From Kitasatospora mediocidica KCTC 9733 (lineage in GTDB: Bacteria; Actinomycetota; Actinomycetes; Streptomycetales; Streptomycetaceae): a DNA stretch of 64,000 bases. Numbering within the stretch: the stretch's first letter is position 1; each line of letters starts with the position of its first letter. Positions 19,135 through 27,151 of the stretch are shown one piece after another. Where the stretch lies: contig NZ_JQLN01000005.1 in the NCBI RefSeq assembly GCF_000744225.1, positions 2,193,001-2,257,000 of the forward strand. The letters run 5' to 3'. The notes under the pieces were generated by a model. The model searched no databases, was not told where the DNA came from, and was given only the letters and a program-made list of their open reading frames with translations. Made by a program: the position numbers and the translations under genes.

Positions 19135-19907
19135 TTCACCACGTCCAGCCGGGTGGCCAGCTCGGCCGCGATGGCGAGCAGCGTCTCGGGGTCACGGCGG
19201 CCTGTCTCGTCGACGATCCGGCCGTCGCGCAGGAAGACCACCCGGTCCGCCCAGGCGGCGTGCCGGGCCTCGTGGGTGACCATCATGGCCGCCGCGCCCG
19301 CGTCGCAGCGGGCCCGCAGCACGGCCAGGACGGCTTCGCCGGTGGTGGAGTCCAGCGCGCCGGTGGGCTCGTCGGCGAGGACCAGACGGCGGTCGCCGAT
19401 CAGCGCGCGGGCGATCGCCACCCGCTGCTGCTGACCGCCGGACATGTCGTCGGGGAAGCGGTCGGCCAGCTCCGCGATGCCGACCTCCTCCAGCGCTGCC
19501 AGTGCCTCGGGACGGGCGGTGCGGGTGGATATCCCGTCCAGCTCGCGCGGCAGCATGATGTTCTCGGCGGCGGTCAGCGCCGGGATCAGGTTGTAGTCCT
19601 GGAAGACGTACCCGATCGCCTGGCGGCGGGTCTCGGCGAGCATGCGCCGGGACAACCCGCCTAGCGATCGGCCCTCCACCACGACCTTCCCGCTGGTGGG
19701 GCTGTCCAGCCCGCCGGCCAACGTGAGCAGCGTGGACTTGCCGGAGCCGGAGGGTCCCATCACGGCGACGAACTCTCCCGGGTAGACCCGCAGATCGACA
19801 CTGCGCAGGGCGTGCACCTCGGTGGCGCCCTGACCGTGCACCCGGCTGGCCTGCTCCAGGGACAGCACGGCCTTCGGCGTGCTCCTGGTGGGTTCGGTTG
19901 TGGACAA
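19131..19907 (-). CDS. ABC transporter ATP-binding protein (LolD/MacB type)
   Basis: 258 aa from TTG 19907, chosen for the GAGGGGG run 4-5 nt upstream; a GTG at 19868 would give 245 aa. Complete ABC motifs: Walker A GPSGSGKST, Q-loop FQDYN, signature MSGGQQQR, Walker B LVLADEPTGALD, H-loop VTHE. It energises the FtsX-type permease encoded next, whose start overlaps its stop. Upstream lie two 24-bp tandem repeats and a double palindrome, so the operon is probably repressor-controlled. Confidence 0.88.
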   Translation of the reverse strand: MSTTEPTRSTPKAVLSLEQASRVHGQGATEVHALRSVDLRVYPGEFVAVMGPSGSGKSTLLTLAGGLDSPTSGKVVVEGRSLGGLSRRMLAETRRQAIGYVFQDYNLIPALTAAENIMLPRELDGISTRTARPEALAALEEVGIAELADRFPDDMSGGQQQRVAIARALIGDRRLVLADEPTGALDSTTGEAVLAVLRARCDAGAAAMMVTHEARHAAWADRVVFLRDGRIVDETGRRDPETLLAIAAELATRLDVVK

Positions 19908-19926
19908 GGTCCCCCCTCTTATTACG

Positions 19927-19974
19927 GGTCGTACTCGCGGTCTTGCTGGTGGTCGTACTTGCGGTCTTGCTGGT
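19927..19974. repeat. 24-bp tandem repeat, two copies
   Basis: Two adjacent copies of a 24-bp unit beginning GGTCGTACT and ending CTTGCTGGT, differing at a single base. They lie 20-67 bp upstream of the TTG start of the ABC ATPase gene, where the promoter should be. Confidence 0.8.
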
Positions 19975-20065
19975 GTCCTGCTGGTTTTCGGCATGGCGGT
20001 GCGGGGGCACTGCCGCGTAGGGGACCGCTTGCTCGGGTCCCGGCGGCCGGCCGTCCCAAACGGCC

Positions 20066-20095
20066 TGCATACCTCGTATGTATACCCGGTATGCA
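20066..20095. promoter_or_regulatory. Double palindromic operator
   Basis: The 30-bp segment starts TGCATACC and ends GGTATGCA, and contains two 12-bp direct repeats, each itself nearly palindromic: ATACCTCGTATG and ATACCCGGTATG, one base apart. This pattern fits two dimers of a TetR- or PadR-type repressor bound side by side in the divergent region. Confidence 0.55.
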
Positions 20096-20252
20096 GAGCC
20101 ATCTCAAGTGACGGCCGAGGGCGTGGGCGGGGTCTGGGCACGCTCTGGGCAGGCTCTGCGCGCAAGGTCAGGGGTGGGGCGTGGCCAGGCGGGTGAGGTG
20201 GCGGGCGCGAAAATCGGGTGCTGGACCTGTCCGGCCGCCGTAGCGTGGTCAG

Positions 20253-21608
20253 ATGAGTACCGATACGCCGCAGAGCGGTGAAACGACGCCGGGGGAAGCC
20301 ACTCTGCACGCGCCCGAGGGCCACGTCGGGCCGGGCGGGGCGCCAGGTGTCGAGGCGGTCGGTGGCATCGAGATCCGGACCGTCGGTGAGGCGGACCTGG
20401 GTGCGTGGGGGGCGGCGGTCGCCGTCGGCTTCATGCGGTCCGGCACGCCCGAGGCGCTCGAGTACCGCCGGTTGCGGCACGTCCCGGGACGCACGCTCGG
20501 CGCCTTCGACGGTGGCCGCTGCGTCGCCACGTACCGCAGCTTCCCCACCGAACTGACCGTGCCCGGCGGCGCGCTGCTACCGGCCTCCGCGATCACGACG
20601 GTCACCACCACCCAGACGCACCGCAGGCGTGGTCTGCTCACCCGGATGATGAACCAGGACCTCGCCGCCTCGCGCGAGCGCGGCGAGGCCGTCGCGATCC
20701 TGGTCGCCGCCGAGTACGGCATCTACGGGCGCTACGGCTTCGGCCCGGCGACCCGGATGCACGGGTGGGAGATCGACCTCGGTCACGCCGGCGGCCTGCG
20801 CGCGGGCCTGCCGCAGGCGACCGGCGGACGGATCGAGCTGATCGACATGGACGAACTGGGCAAGCTCGGACCCGAGTTCCACGAGCGGTGGCGACGCACG
20901 CGCCCGGGAGCCATCGCCCGCGACGAGAGCTCCTGGAAGCTCATCACCGGTGCGGTCCGCCCGCCCGCCTCCGAGTGGAAGGAGCCGTTCGCGGCCGTCC
21001 ACCGCACCGCCGAGGGCACGGTCACCGGACTGGTCCGCTACGCGATCGAGGACACCTGGGACCACAGCAACCCGAACTGCCGGTTGACCGTGCAGGACTT
21101 CCTGGCCATCGACCAGCCCACCGCCAACACGCTCTGGCAGTACCTCTTCTCGGTCGACTGGGTCCGCCGGGTGCTCGTCCAGAACATCGGGCCGGACGAC
21201 CCGCTGCCGCTGCTCCTGCAGAACCCCCGCGCGGCGATTCCGTGCGAGGAGAACTTCGACCTCATGTGGCTGCGGGTCCTGGACGTCCCGGCGGCCTTCG
21301 GCGCCCGGACGTACGCGAGCGCGGGGCGGGTCGTCCTGGACGTCTCCGACCCGGGCGGCGGTGGGCACGCCGCGGGCCGTTGGGCCCTGGAGGCCGACGC
21401 CGACGGTACGGGACGCGCGGTCCCGACCGCCGACGACGCTGACCTCGCCCTGTCGGCGTCCGCGCTCGGCACGCTGTACCTCGGCGCCGAGTCGGCCGCG
21501 CGGCTCGCGGCGGCGTCGCTCGTGACCGAACGGCGGGCGGGCGCGGTCGCTGCGCTCGACGCGCTGTTGCGGACGCCGCTGAAGGCGTGGAACCCCGACG
21601 AATTCTGA
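20253..21608 (+). CDS. Eis-like GNAT N-acetyltransferase with SCP2-like C-terminal domain
   Basis: 451 aa. The layout is that of Eis (enhanced intracellular survival) enzymes: an N-terminal GNAT fold with the acetyl-CoA loop in TQTHRRRGLLTRMM (about residues 118-131), a second GNAT-like domain, and an SCP2-type C-terminal domain whose end residues (WNPDEF, C-terminal carboxylate) are catalytic in Eis. Eis enzymes acetylate several amines of aminoglycosides and lysines of proteins. The start has no Shine-Dalgarno but TAGCGT lies 6 nt upstream, so the mRNA is probably leaderless. The first ~35 residues are a disordered leader. Confidence 0.85.
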   Translation: MSTDTPQSGETTPGEATLHAPEGHVGPGGAPGVEAVGGIEIRTVGEADLGAWGAAVAVGFMRSGTPEALEYRRLRHVPGRTLGAFDGGRCVATYRSFPTELTVPGGALLPASAITTVTTTQTHRRRGLLTRMMNQDLAASRERGEAVAILVAAEYGIYGRYGFGPATRMHGWEIDLGHAGGLRAGLPQATGGRIELIDMDELGKLGPEFHERWRRTRPGAIARDESSWKLITGAVRPPASEWKEPFAAVHRTAEGTVTGLVRYAIEDTWDHSNPNCRLTVQDFLAIDQPTANTLWQYLFSVDWVRRVLVQNIGPDDPLPLLLQNPRAAIPCEENFDLMWLRVLDVPAAFGARTYASAGRVVLDVSDPGGGGHAAGRWALEADADGTGRAVPTADDADLALSASALGTLYLGAESAARLAAASLVTERRAGAVAALDALLRTPLKAWNPDEF

Positions 21609-21625
21609 CGGGATGTCGGGGTTCG

Positions 21626-22396
21626 TCAGGACTTCTGGGTACGCCCGATGGTCGGGAGGATGAAATCCTGGATCAGCCCCTTGGCGTCCCTGACTATCGG
21701 GCGGAACACCCGGTAGCGGGAGAGGTTGATCACCCGGGCGGCCATCGGTGTCGAGCGGTGGACGAACTCGCGGGTCCGCTCGGTGTCCGGGGTGCGGTCG
21801 AAGACCCAGTAGAGCACCACGACCATGAGGTAGAGCCAGAGGATGTCGGGCAGCAGCTCGGCCAGCTCGGCGTCCAGCTTGGGGGCGAGCTCCGAGCCCG
21901 TCAGCACCTCGCGGAACAGCTCGACGGCGGTGGCCCGTGCGGGATGCGACTCGTTGGAGAACGGGCTGAGCGAGCTCGTCGGGTCGGCGGCCGTCCGGAA
22001 GAACTGTGACGCGAACTCGTGGTACTCCGCCGCGCAGTCGACCCAGGAGGCGAGGGCGATCTCCAGACGCTCCGCGAAGTCCTTGACCCCGACCATCCTG
22101 GCCCGGGCGTCGGTGGCATGCTGGTACGTCATCTGATCATAGAATCCTTGAATCAAGAATTCCTTTGATGCAAAATAATAATATGCATTCCCGACCGAAA
22201 CTCCGGCTTCGGCGGAAATTGCGCGCATTGTCGTCTTGTCGTAGCCGCGTTCCTTGAACAGTCGCATGGCGGTTTCAAGGATCAATGCGCGCGTCTGCTC
22301 GCTCTTGCCGGTCTTGGGTTGCGCCCGGCCGCCGGGCAGCTCGGGCGCCGTCGGGGTGCCGGTCGCGGGGCGGTCGCTGTCGGTCGGCTTGTCCAC
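21626..22396 (-). CDS. TetR family transcriptional regulator
   Basis: 256 aa from GTG 22396 (weak AGGG upstream). After a ~30-residue disordered leader, the TetR HTH occupies about residues 35-85 (ALILETAMRLF, TTMRAISAEAGVSVGNAYYY, FASKEFLIQGF). The all-helical ligand domain follows. The HTH coding part (22133-22270) uses strikingly AT-rich codons (three TAT Tyr codons in a row, TTT, GCA, TCA, GAA, ATT, CAA, GGA) unlike its neighbours. Targets could include the palindromes at 20066 or 23633, but this is not shown. Confidence 0.85.
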   Translation of the reverse strand: MDKPTDSDRPATGTPTAPELPGGRAQPKTGKSEQTRALILETAMRLFKERGYDKTTMRAISAEAGVSVGNAYYYFASKEFLIQGFYDQMTYQHATDARARMVGVKDFAERLEIALASWVDCAAEYHEFASQFFRTAADPTSSLSPFSNESHPARATAVELFREVLTGSELAPKLDAELAELLPDILWLYLMVVVLYWVFDRTPDTERTREFVHRSTPMAARVINLSRYRVFRPIVRDAKGLIQDFILPTIGRTQKS

Positions 22397-22586
22397 GTTG
22401 GCTGACCCTACCGGGCCAGGGCCTGGCGGACCCTGGTCCTTCCTCGGTGGGGGTAGGCGGGAGTACCGGACCGGACGTGGGTCGATGAGCCGCCGGGTCC
22501 CGGGCCCCCGGGGTGAGGGGTTCCGATGCTGGGGGCTTCGTCGCTGTCGGTGCTTGCTGCCACTGCGTCGTCCACGATGGTCGAGC

Positions 22587-23129
22587 CTAGCCGGGGAACT
22601 GGCAGGCCCCATCGCTACATCCCGCAGGTCCGGCGTGGTCGGCCGGGTACGCCGGGTCGGCGGGGTGCGCCGGGTCGGCCGGGTCCGGCCGGGCGGTACC
22701 GGGTGCCCCCTCCGCACCCGGTACCGCCCGGCCTGATCGGTCCGCCGGGCCGACCCCTGTCGCGGCGCGGTACTTGCTCGCCGCGAAGGCCGCCGCTCGG
22801 GCGAGCGGCAGGCCGGCCGGGGTACTCAGCCGCTGGGCGAGCGGCCGGTGTTCGGCCAGTGCCCAGAGGCAGGCGACGAAGGCGTGCGGACCACGCCAGA
22901 CCTCGCCGGTATCCGCGACCACGGTGATCTCGCCGAGCGAGGCGTCGTGGTCGAGCTGTGGGTAACGTGCGTACGCCTCGGCGGATGCCACCGCGACGAA
23001 CTCCAGTGGCACGAGCTGGGGCTGTCCCCGCAGCCACCCGGTCAGGCCGCGGCAGAGCGGGCAGCCGGGATCGTGCAGGACGGTCAGTCGGGTGACGGCC
23101 GGACCGGCCGCGCCTTGGTGATCGGCCAT
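22587..23129 (-). CDS. DCC-family thiol-disulfide oxidoreductase-like protein (DUF393)
   Basis: 180 aa from ATG 23129 with GAGAGG 11 nt upstream; a GTG four codons earlier would abut the ribosome site. The DCC signature is HDPGCPLCRG with a CxxC pair near residue 27. The core (to about residue 120, ASKYRAATG) fits the ~120-aa family. The C-terminal ~50 residues are low complexity, a run of DPA/HPA/YPA triplets encoded by imperfect GC-rich repeats, ending CSDGACQ with another Cys pair. The redox role in the cytoplasm is inferred from the family; no partner is encoded nearby. Confidence 0.72.
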   Translation of the reverse strand: MADHQGAAGPAVTRLTVLHDPGCPLCRGLTGWLRGQPQLVPLEFVAVASAEAYARYPQLDHDASLGEITVVADTGEVWRGPHAFVACLWALAEHRPLAQRLSTPAGLPLARAAAFAASKYRAATGVGPADRSGRAVPGAEGAPGTARPDPADPAHPADPAYPADHAGPAGCSDGACQFPG

Positions 23130-23213
23130 CGGGGGTGTCACCTCTCTGGTGGGTGAGGAGTCAGCCGGCTCTCCGGCGGTGGAACGCGCTTGGTTCGGGA
23201 ACGCGGTACGGGC

Positions 23214-23618
23214 TCAGGCCCCGGCGGGCTGGGTCCTGCCCTGGGGGGCGAGCGGCGGGCGGTGCTGGCGGTCGAGCGCCCCGCGGCGGCGGATCCGGTT
23301 CAGCACGTAGACGTTGGCCAGGTGGACCAGGCCGAGGATCAGGAGCACCGATCCGAGCTTCACCGAGAGGGCGTCGAAGACCCCCTGGAGGTTGGTGACC
23401 TGCGATCCGCTCTTCATCCAGAGGACGACGAATCCCAGGTTGAGCAGGTAGAACCCGACCACCAGCAGGTTGTTGACCGCGTCGGCGAGCGCACTGTCCC
23501 CGGCGAAGACATCGGCGAGGAAGATCTTGCCGTTCCGGCTGAGCGTCCTGGCGACCCAGACCGTGACGCCGGTGGCGACGGGCAGGTAGGCGGCATAGCT
23601 GACGACTGTGTAGTCCAT
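23214..23618 (-). CDS. Small integral membrane protein, unknown function
   Basis: 134 aa, ATG 23618 with GGAG 8 nt upstream. Three or four hydrophobic segments (about residues 5-25, 45-70, 80-110) end in a basic tail (RIRRRGALDRQH). It resembles small actinobacterial DUF-type membrane proteins that sit behind TetR-controlled promoters. The promoter and two identical-looking operators lie just upstream, so it should be tightly repressed until a signal is sensed. No catalytic motif. Confidence 0.7.
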   Translation of the reverse strand: MDYTVVSYAAYLPVATGVTVWVARTLSRNGKIFLADVFAGDSALADAVNNLLVVGFYLLNLGFVVLWMKSGSQVTNLQGVFDALSVKLGSVLLILGLVHLANVYVLNRIRRRGALDRQHRPPLAPQGRTQPAGA

Positions 23619-23632
23619 CGGACCACTCCGTT

Positions 23633-23690
23633 TCGAACGTGTTCAAAACCTCTTGGCCGTGACTGTAGACCTGTTTTTGAACGTGTTCAA
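23633..23690 (-). promoter_or_regulatory. Promoter flanked by two palindromic operators
   Basis: Operator 1 TCGAACGTGTTCAA (23633-23646) and operator 2 TTGAACGTGTTCAA (23677-23690) have centres 44 bp apart. On the minus strand operator 2 supplies a -35 TTGAAC, followed after 17 bp by a -10 TACAGT, and operator 1 lies just after the start site. This is a repression architecture for the small membrane protein, and possibly for the divergent GNAT gene at 23730. Confidence 0.7.
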
Positions 23691-23729
23691 GCTTGGAGTG
23701 GGTGATCGACTCTGTGGCAGGCTCGGGGT

Positions 23730-24353
23730 GTGAACGAAGATCTGTCCAGCCCGGGTGCCCCTGTCCCGCCCGGCCCTCGCGTTGCTTCCGGCGCCCATGC
23801 CGGTGCCGGTGCCGGTGCCGGTGCCGGTTCCGGTTCCGGTGCCGTGTCGATCCGGGTGGGCGGGGTCGACGACGCTGCGGCGGTGGCCGCGTTGCACGCC
23901 GAGAGCTGGGGGGTCGCGTATGCCGGGATCGTCCCGGACGAGGCGCTGGGCGCGGGGCTGCTCGCGGAGCGGCAGGCGCTGTGGGAGATCCGGCTCGGTG
24001 TGGACTACGGCGAGCCCGCCAACACGCCTCGGTTGCTGGTGGCGGAGAGCGCGCCGGGGAGCCTGGTGGGTTTCGCCTACCTCGTCCCGCAGCCGGACGG
24101 CCGGTTGTTGCTGGACAACCTGCATGTCCGGCCCGGTCTGACCGGGGCCGGCATCGGCGGCGAACTGCTGCGAGCAGCGCGGGAATGGGCCGGGGTGGCG
24201 CACCCCGGCGCGGCGCTCTACCTGGAGGTGCTGCGGGAGAACCGGCGTGCTGTCGCGTTCTACGAGCGGGCGGGCGGGGTGCGCACGGACGAGCGGTGGG
24301 CGGTCTTCCCGGGGGGCTTCGAGTTGCCCGAGTACGAGTACACCTGGGCGTAG
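23730..24353 (+). CDS. GNAT family N-acetyltransferase
   Basis: 207 aa from GTG 23730. Residues ~22-36 are a Gly/Ala/Ser run encoded by a GCCGGT hexamer repeat (about 23800-23845), a likely slippage site. The GNAT fold follows: VSIRVGGVDDAAAV, then LLLDNLHVRPGLTGAGIGGELLRAA (about 128-152, acetyl-CoA pyrophosphate loop GAGIGG) and ENRRAVAFYERAGG. It transfers acetyl from acetyl-CoA to an amine of unknown identity. CAGGCT lies 6 nt upstream of the start with no ribosome site, so the message may be leaderless. Confidence 0.82.
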   Translation: MNEDLSSPGAPVPPGPRVASGAHAGAGAGAGAGSGSGAVSIRVGGVDDAAAVAALHAESWGVAYAGIVPDEALGAGLLAERQALWEIRLGVDYGEPANTPRLLVAESAPGSLVGFAYLVPQPDGRLLLDNLHVRPGLTGAGIGGELLRAAREWAGVAHPGAALYLEVLRENRRAVAFYERAGGVRTDERWAVFPGGFELPEYEYTWA

Positions 24354-24389
24354 CAGGCGTAGCGGGCGTAGCGGCGGGGGTGCGGGAGT

Positions 24390-24414
24390 ACGGCTGACAG
24401 ATATCGTCAGCCGT
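24390..24414. terminator. Hairpin at the convergent GNAT/MFS junction
   Basis: ACGGCTGAC (24390-24398), loop AGATATC, GTCAGCCGT (24406-24414). The right arm is the first unit of the heptamer array, so every further repeat unit can offer an alternative right arm. Confidence 0.6.
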
Positions 24415-24468
24415 CAGCCGTCAGCCGTCAGCCGTCAGCCGTCAGCCGTCAGCCGTCAGCCGTCAGCG
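24406..24468. repeat. Heptamer tandem array (GTCAGCC)x9
   Basis: Eight perfect GTCAGCC units and a ninth differing at the last base. The stop codon of the minus-strand MFS gene (24449-24451) lies inside the array, so its last residues (ALTADG) are encoded by repeat sequence. Confidence 0.95.
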
Positions 24469-25693
24469 CGGCGGGCGGGCTCGCGGGCTCTCCTGCGCTG
24501 CCCCGGGGGTGGAGGAGGCGCGATCCGGCCAGGGTGATCAGCAGGGCGAGCGCGGCCGAGGCGACGGCGAGGGCGTAGCCCGCGGCCGGGCCGGCCTGCT
24601 GGGAGATGAGGCCCCCGGCGGCCGAGCCCGCCGAGATGCCGGTCACGATGCCGGAGACTGCCAGCGCCATGCCCTCGTTCACGGTGCCCGCCGGCAGCAC
24701 CTGCTGGAGCAGCGTCATGCCGGTCACCATGGTGGGCGCGGTACCGCTGCCCGCCGTGAAGAGGGCGGCGGCCAGCACCCCCACCCCCGCGCCGGTCGCG
24801 GCGGCCGCGAGTGGCAGGACCAGCAGGCCGGTCATCGCGGCGAGCCCGAGCAGGAAACGGACCACCGGGCCGCGTCGAGCCGGCCGCAGCCCGAACAGCA
24901 GGCCGGACACACACGACCCGCCCGCGAGCAGACCCAACAGCGCGCCGGCCGCAGCCTGCCGGCCGTGTCCGCCGAGGTAGGCGAGCGTGGTGATCTCCAG
25001 CGATCCGAAGACCATGCCGACGGCCAGGAAGGCGGCCACCAGAACCAGGGCGCCGGGCGTCCGGACGGCAGAGCGCGGGGCGTTCGCGGGGCTCGCGAGG
25101 AGCGGCGGTTCGGTCCGGCGCTGGGCGGCGAAGAGCAGTGCGCCCGCGGTGGACAGCACGGTGGAGGTCAGCAGTCCGGCCTCGGGGAAGAACCGGGTGC
25201 AGAGCAGGATCCCGAGGACCGGTCCGGTCATGAAGCAGAGCTCGTCCAGCGCCTGTTCCAGCGAGTTGGCGGTGTGGCGGGCGGCGGGGTCGTCGCGCAG
25301 CAGGTGGGCCCAGCGGGCGCGGGCCATGCCGCCGATGTTCGGTCCGCCGGAGGAGGCGAGGGCGCAGACGAACAGCGTCCAGTCGGGTGCTCCGCCGTGC
25401 ACGCAGAACAGCAGCGCGATGCGGGGCAGGGCGGTCAGCAGGACGGCGGGCACGGCCACCCGGGCCTGGCCGTGGCGGTCCACCAGCCGCCCCAGCAGCG
25501 GCAGTCCGACGGCCGTCCCGACCAAGCCGGCGGCCGAGACCGACCCGGCCAGCGCGTACGAGCCGCGTCGGTCGGCGATCATGGCGAGCATGCTGACGCC
25601 CAGCATGCCGAAGGAGAGTCGGCTGAGCAGTCCGTAGCAGGTGAAGGCGGCCGCGCCGGGCAGGGCGAGGAGACGGCGGTACGACGAGAACAC
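24449..25693 (-). CDS. MFS transporter
   Basis: 414 aa from GTG 25693, GGAG 5 nt upstream. About twelve hydrophobic helices with the MFS loop signature GRLVDRHGQARV after helix 2 (about residue 70). NSLEQALDELCFMTGP near residue 145 is typical of a group of small actinobacterial exporters. Probably effluxes a small molecule; substrate unknown. The end of the gene runs into the heptamer array, where the reading frame closes on a repeat-encoded TGA. It is divergent from a LysR regulator that likely controls it. Confidence 0.82.
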   Translation of the reverse strand: MFSSYRRLLALPGAAAFTCYGLLSRLSFGMLGVSMLAMIADRRGSYALAGSVSAAGLVGTAVGLPLLGRLVDRHGQARVAVPAVLLTALPRIALLFCVHGGAPDWTLFVCALASSGGPNIGGMARARWAHLLRDDPAARHTANSLEQALDELCFMTGPVLGILLCTRFFPEAGLLTSTVLSTAGALLFAAQRRTEPPLLASPANAPRSAVRTPGALVLVAAFLAVGMVFGSLEITTLAYLGGHGRQAAAGALLGLLAGGSCVSGLLFGLRPARRGPVVRFLLGLAAMTGLLVLPLAAAATGAGVGVLAAALFTAGSGTAPTMVTGMTLLQQVLPAGTVNEGMALAVSGIVTGISAGSAAGGLISQQAGPAAGYALAVASAALALLITLAGSRLLHPRGSAGEPASPPAALTADG

Positions 25694-25778
25694 GGGGCTC
25701 CAGGCGGAGGGAGTTGGGGTGAGCCCTCAGCCTGGGCTGTCCGTGCGGCGCGGGTCCAACACCTGTTCGGGAGCATTG

Positions 25779-25799
25779 ACGCACTTGCGTTGTTAATCT
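25779..25799 (+). promoter_or_regulatory. LysR/MFS divergent promoter with dyad
   Basis: Dyad ACGCA-CT-TGCGT at 25779-25790, followed by TAATCT at 25794-25799, which is 6 nt before the LysR ATG (leaderless pattern). The dyad position fits LysR autoregulation. Confidence 0.45.
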
Positions 25800-25805
25800 G
25801 CTGTC

Positions 25806-26771
25806 ATGCCCGTCGACCTGCACCCCCGCCTGCTGCGCGGTTTCGTGGCGACCGCCGAGACCCTGCACTTCGGCCAGGCCGCAGCCAGGCTGCACCTGGC
25901 CCAGCAGGCGCTGAGCCGGGATGTCCGCACGCTGGAACGGCTACTCGGCCGCGACCTCTTCGTCCGGACCACCCGCAGCGTGGCGCTCACTCCGGCTGGT
26001 GAACAACTGCTGCCGCAGGCCCGCCGGTTGCTCAGTCTGCAGGAGGAGATCCTGGCTCCGGTGGCGGACCGGCCGCTGCTGGTCGACCTCAACAGCGCGG
26101 TCACCGGTGACGACCTGACGGCCGACCGAATCCTGGCGGCGGCCCGCGCCGCCGATCCACAGGCCGAGCTCCTGGCCCGCTACCACGGTGGACTCTCATC
26201 TGCTGCAAGGGAGTTGCTTGCTCACCGGCTGGACGTCTCGTTCGGTTGCTTCAGTGGGCTGCCGACCGCACTGCGCGATCAGCTGTCCCATCTCCCGCTC
26301 AGGCTGGAGCGGTTGGCGGTGATGCTGCCGCAGGATCATCCGCTCGCGGGGCGCCGCGCGGTGCGGATCGCGGATCTGGTCGGCCATCCGGTGGACATCT
26401 GCGCCGGGAATCCGGCCACCACCGAGTGGACGGATTTCGGTGAACGGCTTTTGGTGGCCCATGGGTTGACGGCGGCCGCACCGTTCACGCCGCCCGTGGG
26501 GGTGGACGAGACGGCCCGCTACATCGCCCGGCACGGTGACCCGATGCTGACCACCCTGGGTGGTCCGGAGCTTGTCGGTACCGTGACCCGGCCCCTGGTC
26601 GAACCGGTGCCGCTCACCCTGGTCGGCATGGTGTTCCGAAAGGGGGATGCCAGCAGGGGAGTTGAGCTGCTGCGCGGGCAGGCCCTGGAGATCGGGGCGC
26701 GGGAGGGCTGGTTGCTGCGCCCGGCCGGGAGCTGGCTCTCCGTCGAGGATGCCGAGCTGCTGGCCGACTGA
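25806..26771 (+). CDS. LysR family transcriptional regulator
   Basis: 321 aa. N-terminal winged HTH (about residues 5-65: LRGFVATAETLHFGQAAARLHLAQQALSRDVRTLERLLG) and a LysR substrate-binding domain (about 90-300). The start codon lacks a Shine-Dalgarno but is preceded by TAATCT at the leaderless distance. It is divergent from the MFS gene at 24449-25693, the usual arrangement for a LysR activator and its target. Effector unknown. Confidence 0.87.
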   Translation: MPVDLHPRLLRGFVATAETLHFGQAAARLHLAQQALSRDVRTLERLLGRDLFVRTTRSVALTPAGEQLLPQARRLLSLQEEILAPVADRPLLVDLNSAVTGDDLTADRILAAARAADPQAELLARYHGGLSSAARELLAHRLDVSFGCFSGLPTALRDQLSHLPLRLERLAVMLPQDHPLAGRRAVRIADLVGHPVDICAGNPATTEWTDFGERLLVAHGLTAAAPFTPPVGVDETARYIARHGDPMLTTLGGPELVGTVTRPLVEPVPLTLVGMVFRKGDASRGVELLRGQALEIGAREGWLLRPAGSWLSVEDAELLAD

Positions 26772-26810
26772 CCCGCTCATCGGCCGGCCTGTCGGCCTGT
26801 CGGCCGGTGA

Positions 26811-26849
26811 CCGGGGTGGCGGATTCGTCGGCCGAATCCGCCACCCCGG
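26811..26849. terminator. Bidirectional terminator
   Basis: Perfect 17-bp inverted repeat (26811-26827 / 26833-26849, loop TCGGC) between the convergent LysR and tautomerase genes. Confidence 0.88.
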
Positions 26850-26853
26850 ATGG

Positions 26854-27036
26854 TCACTTGTCCGCGATGAGCTTGCCGGCCGCGCCCCAGCTGTCGGTGG
26901 GTACCTCGTGGATCCAGACCTGTACCGTCTCGGCCGGGATCTGGTAGGCGTCCACGAAGGCGTCGGTGATCCGGGCGACCAGGTCGCGCTTGAGCTCAAC
27001 GGTGCGGGGGCCCTGCTGAACGGTGACGATCGGCAT
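26854..27036 (-). CDS. 4-oxalocrotonate tautomerase family enzyme
   Basis: 60 aa, the standard size. The catalytic Pro2 follows the initiator Met (MPIVTVQQGP), and the basic pair (about KRDLVARIT) and TVQVWIHEV strand are as in the family. AAGGAG is 6 nt upstream of the ATG. Pro2 acts as general base in keto-enol tautomerisation; the substrate here is unknown. The gene follows a LysR gene on the same strand after 115 nt, so it may be part of that regulator's target. Confidence 0.85.
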   Translation of the reverse strand: MPIVTVQQGPRTVELKRDLVARITDAFVDAYQIPAETVQVWIHEVPTDSWGAAGKLIADK

Positions 27037-27151
27037 GATCTGCTCCTTGGTCGATCGGCCGGCACCGGCTGTTCCGGTGCGTTCTGCCTACGGGGAACAG
27101 TTCATCGCGGGGGACCGCCTCCGACCCAGACCCGGTTCGCTCTCGCAGCGA

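Larger units (their letters stand above)
19908..20252. other. Divergent intergenic region with repeats and operator
   Basis: 345 bases between the ABC operon and the Eis-like gene. It contains a 24-bp direct tandem repeat (19927-19950 and 19951-19974, one mismatch) and the double palindrome at 20066-20095. No gene is supported. Confidence 0.55.

Noticed and set aside
20066..20095. Mobile-element end or att site
   Set aside because: No integrase or flanking repeat nearby; position fits an operator.
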